Below are positions 18,960 to 26,970 of a DNA stretch of 64,000 bases, piece by piece. Made by a program: the position numbers and the translations under genes. Numbering within the stretch: the stretch's first letter is position 1; every line of letters begins with the position of its first letter. The notes beneath the pieces are model-generated. The model was not told the origin of the DNA. It saw nothing but the letters and a program-made list of their open reading frames with translations, and did not search any database. Source of the DNA: Cellvibrionaceae bacterium AOL6 (lineage in GTDB: Bacteria > Pseudomonadota > Gammaproteobacteria > Pseudomonadales > Cellvibrionaceae); NCBI GenBank assembly GCA_003265435.1, contig NOXC01000013.1, forward strand, positions 46,186 through 110,185. Direction: 5' to 3'.

Positions 18960-19778
18960 ATGAATTTTGCCTCGATTGAGCAACGGTTTGAGCGTTTGCG
19001 CTCAAACAAAATCTTTGAAGGCTTTGTCATTGGCGTCATTATTTTTTCCGCTGTGGTCATCGGGGTCAAAACCTACGATATTCCGCCCATTGTGTCTCAA
19101 ATTGTGTTGGTGCTCGACTGGGCCATCACTCTCATCTTTTTAGTAGAGATTACGATTCGTTTCCTCGGAGATCCGAACAAGCGTGATTTTTTTAAAAAGG
19201 GGTGGAACGTTTTTGACACGCTCATCGTCGTGGTCAGCCTGATTCCGATCGAAGACAGCGAGATGGCCCTGATCGGGCGACTGGTGAGAATATTCAGGGT
19301 GTTGCGCATGGTGAGCATCATCCCCGAGTTGCGCATGCTGCTGAATTCATTGCTGAAAGCCTTGCCGCAGCTGGGTTACGTAGCCTTGATGATGTTCATC
19401 ATCTTCTACATTTATGCTGCCATTGGCAGTACCTTTTTTGCGAGTGTCAATTCGGCCCTTTGGGGGGACATCGCGATCAGCCTACTCACTCTCTTCCGCG
19501 TGATGACCTTTGAGGACTGGACCGACGTCATGTATGAAACCATGAAGGTCTACCCGCTTAGCTGGGCCTATTTTTTGACCTTTATTTTTCTCACGGCGTT
19601 TGCGTTTCTGAATATGGTGATTGGTATCGTCGTCAGCGTGATGGAGAGTGAACATAAGGGCGCCGCGGAGCAGCAGGCCTCGCAGAACCACGATGAGTTG
19701 CTGGAAGTACGAAAAGAGCTGAGTGAGATTAAGGCCTTGCTCGCTGAATTGCACAGAGACCGGTCTGAACGAGAATAA
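18960..19778 (+). CDS. Bacterial voltage-gated cation channel (BacNav/NaChBac type)
   Basis: The 272-residue inner-membrane protein has six predicted membrane segments, the topology of homotetrameric bacterial sodium channels. S4 carries the spaced arginines (RLVRIFRVLRMVSIIPELR). The pore loop between S5 and S6 reads LFRVMTFEDWTDVMYE, so the selectivity filter is FEDWTD with Glu185 at the position of the NaChBac filter glutamate (LESWAS). The C-terminal 50 residues form an amphipathic Glu/Lys/Leu-rich coiled coil (ELLEVRKELSEIKALLAEL), as in BacNav tails. The extra Asp residues in the filter could shift selectivity towards Ca2+ or make it mixed; that is inference. It has its own spacing from cysS. 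Confidence 0.88.
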   Translation: MNFASIEQRFERLRSNKIFEGFVIGVIIFSAVVIGVKTYDIPPIVSQIVLVLDWAITLIFLVEITIRFLGDPNKRDFFKKGWNVFDTLIVVVSLIPIEDSEMALIGRLVRIFRVLRMVSIIPELRMLLNSLLKALPQLGYVALMMFIIFYIYAAIGSTFFASVNSALWGDIAISLLTLFRVMTFEDWTDVMYETMKVYPLSWAYFLTFIFLTAFAFLNMVIGIVVSVMESEHKGAAEQQASQNHDELLEVRKELSEIKALLAELHRDRSERE

Positions 19779-19853
19779 GCGTGTCACTGTGCCTTTCAGT
19801 CCTGTCGTGTATCATGGGCGTCATTCGTATGAATAGGAGCTTGAGATAAACCG

Positions 19854-20690
19854 ATGGTTGGAGCTGTCATAGGAGGCTTACTCGGCCTTTTGAGTATGGG
19901 CCCATTGGGCGCGCTGCTTGGGGGCGTGGCCGGCTATTTTTTCAGTCAGGGCGTGTTCAGTGTGCGCGGTGACATGGATCCACGCCAGCGCGGAGAAGTG
20001 GAGCGCGCTTTTTTTGACGCACTGTTTCCCGTGCTCGGGCATTTGGCAAAAGCGGATGGGCGAGTGTCGCCCGAAGAAGTCGAGAGCACCGAAGAGCTGA
20101 TTCGCCGAATGGGTTTGAGCAGCGCGCAACGAGACGAAGCGATTGCGCTGTTTCAAAAAGGCAAGGCCGATGACTTTGACCTGGAAAGCGCATTGCGCTC
20201 CTTCAAAGCCGTGTGTGGCCGCCGAACCGATTTCAAGCGCATTTATTTAAGTTACCTGATTACGCTCGCCCTGGCGGATAACAGCTTGCACCCGGAAGAG
20301 GAGCGCGTGCTGTCACAGGTCGCAGACCAACTTGGCTTCCCTCGGTTTGTATTCAACCAGCTCATTGGTATGGTACGGGCGCAAATGGCCTTTCGCGACC
20401 GTCAGCAGTCACAGAGCAGCGGGTATTCCTACTATCGTCAATCCCACGGCTATGGCGGCGGAGAAGAGAGTAGCCCGAATGCGCTTGCGCTTGCGTATGA
20501 GGCCTTGGGGGCTTCTCCACAAATGAGTGATGCTGAAATCAAGAAAGCTTACCGTCGATTGATGAGCGAAAATCACCCGGACAAACTGGCCGGGCAGGGC
20601 GTGCCGGAAGACATGGTCAAGCTGGCCACGGAACGCTCGCAGGAGATCCAGCGCGCCTATGATATCGTTAAAAAACATCGCAAAGCCTAA
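19854..20690 (+). CDS. djlA: DnaJ-like membrane co-chaperone
   Basis: The 278-residue protein has an N-terminal glycine-rich membrane segment (GAVIGGLLGLLSMGPLGALLGG), a TerB-like helical domain in the middle, and a C-terminal J domain with the HPD motif at residues 241-243. This is the DjlA architecture, a DnaK partner linked in E. coli to capsule induction through Rcs. An AGGAG lies 15 nt or so before the ATG. The last 32 bp are overlapped by the start of the S1/P1 nuclease gene. Confidence 0.92.
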   Translation: MVGAVIGGLLGLLSMGPLGALLGGVAGYFFSQGVFSVRGDMDPRQRGEVERAFFDALFPVLGHLAKADGRVSPEEVESTEELIRRMGLSSAQRDEAIALFQKGKADDFDLESALRSFKAVCGRRTDFKRIYLSYLITLALADNSLHPEEERVLSQVADQLGFPRFVFNQLIGMVRAQMAFRDRQQSQSSGYSYYRQSHGYGGGEESSPNALALAYEALGASPQMSDAEIKKAYRRLMSENHPDKLAGQGVPEDMVKLATERSQEIQRAYDIVKKHRKA

Positions 20691-21555
20691 CGGGTTAAAG
20701 CGAGCTTTCGTCTTTGTCGGCGCCTGTTGCGCCCTATTGGTACTTGTTGCCAATGCGCACGCGTGGTCCCGACACGTTCATGCCAATATCGCCGATGTCG
20801 TTCAGCTTCAGTTGAGCCCGGAAGAAATGGCCTATTATGAGGCGCTTGTTGAGGCGATGCCACAGGCTGGTCTCGGCTTCCGCGACCTTTCACCCTGGGT
20901 GGACTCTGTTCGAGGTGAGCCTATTAAAGAGGTGTATAAGGGGCAGGTGCCTGTCGCGTTGCGCGCGTTTCAGTCTCGCCACAGCGCGACCTGGCACTAC
21001 CAGAATGCCTTTTATTTTCGAGATGTCTCTCCTGAACGTTGTCACCTGGAAGACAAGGGGCAACTAGAAGCGGCCTTTCTTGCGCTGCACGCGGCATTGG
21101 GCGAACCCAATCTGAGTGCCGAGCAGGAGGCGATCACGCTGGCCTTTGCCATACACCTCTTAGAGGACGCCCATCAGCCCTTACATACTACGGCCTTAGT
21201 TCGCGAGGATTGCAGTCACGATCGCGGGGGAAATCTCTATTGTTTGCAGCATCAACAAGGTGTGTGCATCAGTAATTTGCATCAAGTCTGGGATGCGGGT
21301 TTCGGTGTCAGTCAACGCAGAGATTTTCAAATGCAGCAGGTGGAGAGCAAGCAGAGCTTGCCCGTGTCTACGCTGCTTGGGCTGATCTTGGCAGAAGGTG
21401 AAATGTTGGCGCCTGAGGTCTACCGCGTCGAAGAAAATCGGGCGCCGCCACCTCAATATCTGAAGCAGGGGGCGACCATTAGCGAAGCGCGCCTGCAAAA
21501 AGCGGTCGCCAGACAGGTCTGGTATTTGAAACAACATTATGAACGAAGACATTGA
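20659..21555 (+). CDS. Secreted S1/P1-type nuclease
   Basis: The 298-residue precursor has a signal peptide ending ANAHA; the mature protein would then begin with Trp, which in P1 nuclease coordinates zinc through its free amino group. Zinc-ligand motifs follow: WSRHVHANIADV, LEDAHQPLH, the DRGGN loop and NLHQVWD. The family cleaves single-stranded DNA and RNA and removes 3'-phosphates. The exported enzyme could scavenge nucleic acid phosphate. It overlaps djlA by 32 bp and the SDR gene by 17 bp, so expression is probably coupled. A later start would shorten the signal n-region without losing the h-region. Confidence 0.88.
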   Translation: MISLKNIAKPNGLKRAFVFVGACCALLVLVANAHAWSRHVHANIADVVQLQLSPEEMAYYEALVEAMPQAGLGFRDLSPWVDSVRGEPIKEVYKGQVPVALRAFQSRHSATWHYQNAFYFRDVSPERCHLEDKGQLEAAFLALHAALGEPNLSAEQEAITLAFAIHLLEDAHQPLHTTALVREDCSHDRGGNLYCLQHQQGVCISNLHQVWDAGFGVSQRRDFQMQQVESKQSLPVSTLLGLILAEGEMLAPEVYRVEENRAPPPQYLKQGATISEARLQKAVARQVWYLKQHYERRH

Positions 21556-22396
21556 TAAGCCGAAGGTCGTTCTGGTCACCGGCTGCTCCAGTGGTATAGG
21601 CCGAACGACGGCAGAAGTGCTCGCAGAACACGGATATGCTGTTATCGCGACAGTGCGCCGGGCGGAAGATGCCGAAGGGATACAACTTGGAGAGCACGGC
21701 CATGTGCTGCTTATGGATTTGGCCGTATCTTCTTCTGTGCAAGCGGCTGCGCGCCAAGTGGAGCGTCTTGCTGAGGGGCGCCTCATCGCGATTTTCAACA
21801 ATGCGGCCTATGGCCAGCCGGGCGCAGTAGAGGATCTTGAGCGAGAGGTTTTACGCCAGCAATTTGAGGTGAACCTCTTTGGTACTCACGAACTTACTGT
21901 GGCCCTTTTGCCCGCTCTGCTAAAACAGGAGCGGGCACATATTATTCAAAACAGCTCCATCCTTGGGTTTATCGGCATGCCGATCCGAGGGGCCTATGTG
22001 GCAAGTAAATTTGCGCTGGAAGGCCTGAGCCACACCCTGAGAATGGAGTTAAGCGATTCACCGGTGCAGGTGCACCTGATTGAACCGGGGCCGATTCGCT
22101 CTCAATTCCGGCAGAATGCACTGGCTGCACTTGAGAAAAACGTCGATTTTGAACGAAGTCGGCACGGCTGGCGTTATAGCGCTGCGCTGGAACGCCTGAG
22201 TAAACCTGGCCCCGCCTCAAGCCACACACTGGAGCCTGAATCGGTTGCCCGTTGTGTGTTGCATATTCTTAGTACTCCGAAGCCGCGCCTGAGATATCGC
22301 GTAACGCGACCCACTCACGTTATGCATGTGCTTGTGCGCGTGTTGCCTACGCGCTGGGTGGATCGAATTCTGCTGCGCTACGCCAAAGGCGAATAA
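21539..22396 (+). CDS. Short-chain dehydrogenase/reductase (classical SDR)
   Basis: The 285-residue protein has the NAD(P)-binding TGCSSGIG at residues 14-21, the NNAAYG structural motif, a catalytic Ser in NSSILG and the YVASK catalytic pair, then LIEPGPIRSQF. The arginines after the first strand (TVRR) hint at NADPH preference. The substrate is unknown; it resembles SDRs annotated as acting on sterol- or lipid-like compounds. It overlaps the nuclease gene by 17 bp. Confidence 0.9.
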   Translation: MNEDIDKPKVVLVTGCSSGIGRTTAEVLAEHGYAVIATVRRAEDAEGIQLGEHGHVLLMDLAVSSSVQAAARQVERLAEGRLIAIFNNAAYGQPGAVEDLEREVLRQQFEVNLFGTHELTVALLPALLKQERAHIIQNSSILGFIGMPIRGAYVASKFALEGLSHTLRMELSDSPVQVHLIEPGPIRSQFRQNALAALEKNVDFERSRHGWRYSAALERLSKPGPASSHTLEPESVARCVLHILSTPKPRLRYRVTRPTHVMHVLVRVLPTRWVDRILLRYAKGE

Positions 22397-22399
22397 ACC

Positions 22400-22792
22400 T
22401 CATCGTTCAAGGTGCTGAGCGTGATAGCGAAGTGTTCGTAGCCGGTTTGTGTAGAGCAGGCCAACGGTGGCTATGATACCGAGACAGGCGAAGCCCAAAT
22501 AGGCGCGTGGGTGCTGCAGCAAATAGGCAGACACCAACATGCCGAGCCAAACTGCCGCCAAGATACGGAATATTTGTCGAGTAGACAAAGGCTCGCCACT
22601 TTGCCATTGCCTCAAGAAAGGGCCACAAAGTCGATGCGTGAGAAGCCAGTGATGGAAGCGCGGAGAAGACCTTGCAAACAGCCAACTCGCTAACAACAAG
22701 AAAGGCGTTGTCGGAACGAGAGGTAAAAAAATCCCGACGAGCCCTAATGCTGTCGCCACACAACCGCCAGTGACGAATAAGGTTCGTTTCAT
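22400..22792 (-). CDS. DUF454 (YbaN-like) inner-membrane protein
   Basis: The 130-residue protein has about three hydrophobic segments and the family pattern GLVGIFLPLVPTTPFLLLASW followed by FARSSPRFHHWL. E. coli YbaN is the named relative; no function is established. It ends 3 bp from the stop of the convergent SDR gene. Confidence 0.85.
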   Translation of the reverse strand: MKRTLFVTGGCVATALGLVGIFLPLVPTTPFLLLASWLFARSSPRFHHWLLTHRLCGPFLRQWQSGEPLSTRQIFRILAAVWLGMLVSAYLLQHPRAYLGFACLGIIATVGLLYTNRLRTLRYHAQHLER

Positions 22793-22933
22793 ACAAAAAT
22801 TATAGGATGAAAATCTTAGGTAGGGCTACTACGCGTAAGACTTTTTTCCTAAATTTTTGTTACGCGCGTAAGAGAGGTAGCGACTTTTTCGCCACTCCTT
22901 GCGCGAAAAATTCAGAAACTATTGAGCCTTAAA

Positions 22934-23143
22934 TTAACTGGCTTCAACGTTTTCTGCTTGTGGTCCTTTGGCGCCTTCCACTTCCGTGAACGTAACCGGC
23001 TGACCTTCCTTCAAGGTTTTGAAGCCACTGCCGGCAATGTTGCTGTAATGCACGAAAAGGTCGCCACCATTTTCCCTGCTGATGAATCCAAAACCTTTAG
23101 ATTCATTGAACCACTTCACGGTGCCGCTTTGTTTCTCAGACAT
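22934..23143 (-). CDS. Cold shock domain protein (CspA family)
   Basis: The 69-residue single cold-shock-domain protein binds single-stranded nucleic acid. It has [15 protein letters not shown] (RNP1, KGFGF) and DLFVHYS (RNP2). It stands alone between the DUF454 gene and the DUF3806 gene, with about 128 bp upstream that contain a perfect small hairpin. Whether it is cold-induced cannot be told from the sequence. Confidence 0.95.
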   Translation of the reverse strand: MSEKQSGTVKWFNESKGFGFISRENGGDLFVHYSNIAGSGFKTLKEGQPVTFTEVEGAKGPQAENVEAS

Positions 23144-23195
23144 TTCGATCGTACCTGTTGCGTGTTGAAAGCTAACTATATCAGCAGGATTATTA

Positions 23196-23212
23196 TCACG
23201 GAATAACCGTGA
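23196..23212 (-). other. Small perfect hairpin in the leader of the cold shock gene
   Basis: TCACGG, loop, CCGTGA form a 6-bp stem with a 5-nt loop 53-69 nt upstream of the cold shock start. It would lie in or just before the 5' untranslated region, where cspA-type genes often carry structured leaders. It could equally be an operator. Confidence 0.25.
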
Positions 23213-23271
23213 CGGAAAAATGACAAGTTCAAAGCGGCATTCATTTGATTAAGCTATAAGCGCGCTGTGTT

Positions 23272-23820
23272 TTAATACCCTTCTCTCGTATAAGGCAGTT
23301 TTGGGAAATAGGGTTTTATCGAGGCGAGGGCGTTTTCAAAGACGCTGGTCACATTCGGTTCTAAACCGGCTTCCAATCTTCGAGACAACATCGTCATGGG
23401 GAAAATACAATGCTCTGTATTGTCCAGGCAGACGGCGTGAGATGCCCCCTGGTTGTCTTCGTAGACCTTCCAGTTTAAATCTTTGTGTTCGCTGACGAAC
23501 ACATCACCGAGTACCGCGCCTAATGATTGCAAGGTTTGTTTGTCGGCGTCTTCTAGTGCATCACTATCAATCAGACGTTGCAGCTGGGATAAGTCGCCGC
23601 GATCCTGATGGAATTGCGCACCGTATTTTTGGCGAAGCAGATATTCGGCGCGCTGGCGAGCTTGATCGAGAAAATTATTGTTCATCCAGTTCAAGTCGCG
23701 GATTTCAACTTGTCCTCCATCGCGTTCTTGCGCAGGGCCAAAGGTAATTTGCGCCACGGCGAAGGGGCTAATGAAGATTAAGGCGCCAGTAATCAGTCGA
23801 CGTCTCAGTGCAAAGGGCAT
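23272..23820 (-). CDS. DUF3806 domain exported protein
   Basis: The 182-residue protein has a signal peptide ending FAVAQ and a soluble domain that fits DUF3806 (LRQKYGAQ, then LQSLGAVLGDVFV and HCIFPMTMLSRRLE). The family has no known function. The start is the ATG at 23820, placed 10 nt after AGAGG; the upstream TTG is too close to that site. It lies 17 bp downstream of the glutamate-synthase-like gene on the same strand and may be co-transcribed. Confidence 0.75.
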   Translation of the reverse strand: MPFALRRRLITGALIFISPFAVAQITFGPAQERDGGQVEIRDLNWMNNNFLDQARQRAEYLLRQKYGAQFHQDRGDLSQLQRLIDSDALEDADKQTLQSLGAVLGDVFVSEHKDLNWKVYEDNQGASHAVCLDNTEHCIFPMTMLSRRLEAGLEPNVTSVFENALASIKPYFPKLPYTREGY

Positions 23821-23837
23821 GTGTAGCAAACCTCTTT

Positions 23838-25289
23838 CTATTGATGTGTTTGAGTTGATAGAATTTTTACATTGTCACGAGAAAAAGCATAGGCATTCTG
23901 TAGACCACAGGAATGCGCAATCATTTCCACACTTTTCACAATATTGTCGTGGTAGTGTGCGACCCGTACTGACTTGTAAGTGGGGTCGAGGCCTTTCTGC
24001 AGCTTCGCCTCATGTGTGGTAATGCCGGTTGGGCAGGTGTTTTTGTTGCACTGCATGGCCTGAATGCAGCCCAGCGCAAACATGAAGCCGCGAGCAGAGA
24101 CCACGAAGTCGGCACCGCTGCATAGCGCCCACGCGACGGCAGACGGCGCAATAAGCTTGCCGGAGCAAATGAGGCGGATGTCCTCATTGAGTTGGTGATC
24201 GCGCAGGGCGGAAGCCACCATCGGCAGGCTAACGTGCAAAGGGAGACCAACAAAATCCATCAGAGGTTGAGGCGCCGCGCCGGTACCGCCTTCGGCACCG
24301 TCCAAGGTAATAAAGTCAGGCCGCATCTCGACCGGGCTTGACGCAATGCGGGCACACAGGCCGCGAATCCATTGTTCATCGCCCAAGACAAACTTGATAC
24401 CCACAGGCTTACCGGTACTCGCTTTCACTTGGCCTATTAAGTTCAAGAGGGCCGCATCGTCGTTGATGCCTCGATGGCGGTTGGGGCTAACCGAGGCTTG
24501 TCCCTCCGGTATACCCCGAATACTGGCAATTTCGCCTTTCACTTTGTCAGCGGGCAAAATACCGCCTTTGCCGGGCTTGGCCCCCTGGCTCAGTTTGATT
24601 TCAAACATCTTTACTTGCGGGCGCTCGGCCAAAGCGCTCAACTTGTCAAAATCGAGCCGGCCCTGGTCATCACGGACGCCGTAATAGGCGGTGCCGATTT
24701 GAAAAACCACATCGCAATCGCCCTTCAAATGATAGGGTGAGAGTCCGCCTTCACCGGTGTTAAACCAACATTTTGCTCGTGCTGCCCCCTGAGATAGGGC
24801 GGTAACCGCTACATGTGACAGCGCGCCGTAGCTCATACCGGATATATTAAAGAACGAGCCGGGTTGATAAGGTTGCGCACAGTGGGGCCCGATTAAGGGC
24901 GGGCGGGCTTCGACACACTCGTCTTCGAGCATGGGGTAGGGGGCATTGAGAAATACGGGTGTGTTGGGCTGCCGCAAATCATGGGTGGAACCAAAGGCGT
25001 TGCTGAGCGAGAGGTTTTTGGCAGCGCGGTAAACCCAGACGCGCTGTGCCCGGTTAAAGGGCAGCTCTTCTCGATCCATCGCGTAGAAATACTGCCGGAA
25101 AAAGGTCCCCAAGTGTTCGAACACATTCCGAAAGCGGCCGATGACCGGGTAATTCCGACGAATCGCATGTTGCGTTTGGGTCACATCGCGAATATAAAAA
25201 TACAGCACCACAATGGCGAGCCCGCCCACAATAGTGGTGAAGAGAATCGCTAGTAGGCTGAGGCTGAACAGGGTGTACTCGTGCAGCAT
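23838..25289 (-). CDS. FMN-binding glutamate-synthase-family membrane protein
   Basis: The 483-residue protein has one N-terminal membrane segment (residues 6-32) followed by a GltB-type FMN/glutamate synthase central domain. Visible motifs are ISGMSYGALS, KLSQGAKPGKGG, GAEGGTGAAP and CNKNTCPTGI, the last holding the 3Fe-4S cysteines. It lacks the glutamine amidotransferase and C-terminal domains of true GltB. Such stand-alone proteins are common and their substrate is unknown; glutamate synthesis from ammonia or another oxidoreduction is possible. It is followed by the DUF3806 gene. Confidence 0.88.
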   Translation of the reverse strand: MLHEYTLFSLSLLAILFTTIVGGLAIVVLYFYIRDVTQTQHAIRRNYPVIGRFRNVFEHLGTFFRQYFYAMDREELPFNRAQRVWVYRAAKNLSLSNAFGSTHDLRQPNTPVFLNAPYPMLEDECVEARPPLIGPHCAQPYQPGSFFNISGMSYGALSHVAVTALSQGAARAKCWFNTGEGGLSPYHLKGDCDVVFQIGTAYYGVRDDQGRLDFDKLSALAERPQVKMFEIKLSQGAKPGKGGILPADKVKGEIASIRGIPEGQASVSPNRHRGINDDAALLNLIGQVKASTGKPVGIKFVLGDEQWIRGLCARIASSPVEMRPDFITLDGAEGGTGAAPQPLMDFVGLPLHVSLPMVASALRDHQLNEDIRLICSGKLIAPSAVAWALCSGADFVVSARGFMFALGCIQAMQCNKNTCPTGITTHEAKLQKGLDPTYKSVRVAHYHDNIVKSVEMIAHSCGLQNAYAFSRDNVKILSTQTHQ

Positions 25290-25507
25290 GGAAAGAGTCT
25301 CGTCGTTGAATGTTGTTGCGCGGGCCGTCGAGGGTCCGCTGCGTTGGCGCTATGAGTCTGGGGTCTGCGCTTGGCGTGAAGTGTAACAGAGCGCAAGCAA
25401 GCGTTCAGGCTGCGCGCGTCACTTCGCTATGATACTCTGCGCAGGCCAAAACCGATCAGCGGCAGCGCCCATGCGCGGCCAGCTTTGTAACCATCAAGGA
25501 GATAGAC

Positions 25508-26302
25508 ATGAAAGCGGTCAAGATAGGCCTGTCCATAATAGGGGTCCTGGTTCTGATAGTGGCAATTGCCCTGTGGTACCTACTTTCGAACCTCAACAGC
25601 ATTGTGCAAGGCGTGGTCGAAGATGTGGGCTCGGAAACCTTACAGACGCCTGTGACGCTAGGTCGGGTCGATATTAAATTGATGGATGGTGCTGGTGAAC
25701 TCGGTGATTTTTCGATCAAGAATTACCCAGGCTTCAGTGCGCCGACACTGGCACAATTTGACACCGTTCGTCTCGACATTGATCCGGGCAGTGTGCGCAA
25801 CGACGTCGTGGTGATTGATGAGCTGACCATCTCAGGTGTCGCCATTACGGCAGAACAAAAGGGCACGACCACCAACCTTCAAACGCTGTTAAGCAAGTTG
25901 CCAAAGAGCGAAACGCAAGAGGAGGCGCCTGTACAGGAAAGCGCAGCCCCGGAAATCTTACTCGCTGTGAAAAAATTGAATTTCATCGATAACAGCGTGA
26001 ACTTTGTGACCGAGAACTATGGTTCACGAAGCCTCAACCTTCCAAAAATCGAACGCAGCAATCTCGGCTCCGCAGACGCAGGCTTAACACCCGAGCAGTT
26101 GGCACGTGAAATCGCACGACCATTGGTCGAAGCCGCAAAAAAACGTGTTGAAAACGAGTTGACCGCTTTGGCTAAAGAAGAGCTTGAGGCGAGATACGGC
26201 GAAGAAATCGACAAGAAAAAAGCAGAGTTGGAATCGCAGCTCGAGGACCAACTTGGCGAAGATCCAGAGAAAAAACTTAAGGATCTGAAAAAACTGTTTT
26301 GA
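25508..26302 (+). CDS. AsmA/DUF748-like membrane-anchored protein
   Basis: The 264-residue protein has an N-terminal membrane anchor (residues 7-27) and a periplasmic domain with AsmA-like beta repeats (VTLGRVDIKLMDG, LGDFSIKNYPGF, VVVIDELTISGV). The C-terminal 70 residues form a charged coiled coil (KKRVENELTALAKEEL, KKKAELESQLEDQL). It is far shorter than AsmA itself. AAGGAG lies 9 nt before the ATG. The stop overlaps the TTG start of the pseudouridine synthase gene by 4 nt. A lipid-related envelope role is a family-level guess. Confidence 0.7.
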   Translation: MKAVKIGLSIIGVLVLIVAIALWYLLSNLNSIVQGVVEDVGSETLQTPVTLGRVDIKLMDGAGELGDFSIKNYPGFSAPTLAQFDTVRLDIDPGSVRNDVVVIDELTISGVAITAEQKGTTTNLQTLLSKLPKSETQEEAPVQESAAPEILLAVKKLNFIDNSVNFVTENYGSRSLNLPKIERSNLGSADAGLTPEQLAREIARPLVEAAKKRVENELTALAKEELEARYGEEIDKKKAELESQLEDQLGEDPEKKLKDLKKLF

Positions 26303-26970
26303 TTGTATCCGCCTCTGACGACTATTGGGTGCTCGCCAAACCGGCGGGCATCCCAGTAAATGATGGGCCGGGCGCCAGTGGGTTTATTTCGCTCTTTCGA
26401 ACACAACAGGGCGTCGCTCAAGCCCACCCCTGTCACCGTTTAGACCAGCCGACCAGTGGATTGCTGCTGGTTGCTGCACATGAAGAAAGCAATCGCGCGC
26501 TCAGTCAGTTGTTCCAACAACGATTGATCCGTAAAGGCTATCTTGCCGTGACGCGCTGTCGGGCAGGTGCAAAACCGCTTAAAAAGCAGGGCCGCGTGCG
26601 CGGTGATATGTATAAAAGCCGCGGTGGAAACTGGGCCTTGAGTAAAACACAGGCGAACCCGGCGGTAACCGACTTTCTTTCCTGGTCGCTCGGTGATCGA
26701 TACCGAGCTTGCCTGTTATTTCCCCGAACCGGTAAAACCCATCAACTGCGCGTCGCCATGCGCGCGCTCGGCATGCCTATCGTGGGGGATGAGCGCTATG
26801 GCGGTGAGGCCTCAGATCGCCTGTACTTGCACGCCTTCGCGCTTGAATTTGACTACGCCGCCGTCCGCAGGCAATACCGGCTATGGCCAGATACTGGGGT
26901 ACTGTTCCAGAGTTCGGCGTTTCTCGCTTTGCATCAGGACATTGAAACACAGTGGGAGAGCCGGGAATGA
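26299..26970 (+). CDS. RluA-family RNA pseudouridine synthase
   Basis: The 223-residue protein has the catalytic motif HRLDQPTSGLLLV with the nucleophilic Asp, preceded by LAKPAGIPVNDG and followed by RTGKTHQLRVAM. It has no S4 domain. The target uridine is unknown; it resembles the small single-domain RluA proteins rather than RluC or RluD. The start is a TTG that overlaps the upstream TGA, so it probably depends on translational coupling. Its stop overlaps the next start as ATGA. Confidence 0.88.
   Translation: MIVSASDDYWVLAKPAGIPVNDGPGASGFISLFRTQQGVAQAHPCHRLDQPTSGLLLVAAHEESNRALSQLFQQRLIRKGYLAVTRCRAGAKPLKKQGRVRGDMYKSRGGNWALSKTQANPAVTDFLSWSLGDRYRACLLFPRTGKTHQLRVAMRALGMPIVGDERYGGEASDRLYLHAFALEFDYAAVRRQYRLWPDTGVLFQSSAFLALHQDIETQWESRE

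Noticed and set aside
22860..22933. Terminator after the cold shock gene
   Set aside because: The best stem is TTTTCGC/GCGAAAA with a loose loop and no clear T run beyond it; too weak to list.
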